Positions 63,958 through 64,000 of a DNA stretch of 64,000 nt are shown piece after piece. The stretch is from assembly GCA_965224765.1 (NCBI GenBank), contig CBDDAC010000005.1, forward strand, positions 217,605 to 281,604, in the 5' to 3' direction. A program made the translations under genes and the position numbers. The stretch comes from CAZDBA01 sp965224765 (lineage in GTDB: Bacteria > Planctomycetota > Planctomycetia > Pirellulales > Pirellulaceae). Position 1 is the stretch's first letter. Each line of letters begins with the position of its first letter. The notes under the pieces are model-generated. The model searched no databases. It worked only from the letters and a program-made list of their open reading frames with translations, and was not told the origin of the DNA.

Positions 63958-64000
63958 GAGAGTGAGGATTATCCCACACGATGTAGAACATTGGCAAGTA

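Overview
The window looks like part of a planctomycete chromosome, most likely Pirellulaceae-like. This is an inference from several family-level signs: a CotH-family protein with an EF-hand-like calcium loop, a secreted sulfatase remnant, an FG-GAP/VCBS protein, a lipoprotein-rich RND metal-efflux cluster with His-rich companions, and long coding genes of moderate GC. No rRNA, no intact tRNA and no CRISPR array were found.

Left part (about 1.1-24.8 kb): an extracellular contractile injection system (eCIS; Afp/PVC/MAC-like). One long minus-strand operon runs from 24.2 down to 7.2 kb: Pvc16/DUF4255 terminator-like protein, sheath, tube, a 490-residue disordered protein, CIS_tube protein, LysM protein, VgrG-like hub-spike, gp25-like protein, baseplate J protein fused to a beta-propeller, P2 gpI-like protein, a multi-pass membrane protein, a membrane PASTA protein, a PAAR-like spike-tip candidate, and two proteins with the DUF4157 (eCIS core) domain. 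One of these ends in an HNH-like nuclease domain, the other in a deaminase-like domain that lacks the usual catalytic glutamate. The eCIS AAA+ ATPase lies further left (1.57-2.97 kb) with two frameshifts. A 1268-residue membrane/TPR protein of unknown role is encoded on the plus strand between the ATPase and the effectors. Two diverged copies of one unknown gene flank the whole locus in the same orientation.

Middle part (25-41.5 kb): secreted and envelope proteins. These are a frameshifted TPR protein, a zincin with two HExxH motifs, a small exported protein whose signal peptide is broken at a T9 tract, a divergent efflux set (very long TolC-like lipoprotein; HlyD-like adaptor plus MacB/FtsX permease without its ATPase), a frameshifted CotH protein, a truncated sulfatase, a VCBS/DsbD-N fusion, a cold-shock protein with a clear terminator, and a small unknown protein.

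Metal region (41.5-54.1 kb, minus strand): TolC/CusC lipoprotein, two His/Cys-rich secreted proteins, CusB adaptor, CusA/CzcA pump, a His-rich lipoprotein, a secreted protein with a duplicated domain and His-rich tail, and a P1B-4-like metal ATPase. Together they would move a divalent or soft metal from the cytoplasm to the periplasm and then out of the cell.

Right part (54.2-64 kb): a patchwork of mobile-element debris. It has two 3'-end fragments of a serine-type tRNA (probable attachment-site scars), an unknown 4-TM protein, an unknown 598-residue protein, an animal-type heme peroxidase, IstB and UspA remnants, and an integrated-element remnant (excisionase-like HTH, truncated primase, complete IS3-family element, truncated tyrosine integrase).

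Single-base frameshifts recur in otherwise well-conserved genes (about 0.2, 1.3, 2.44, 2.75, 25.37, 29.28 and 36.45 kb). They could be true pseudogenization or assembly indels, and raw reads would decide.
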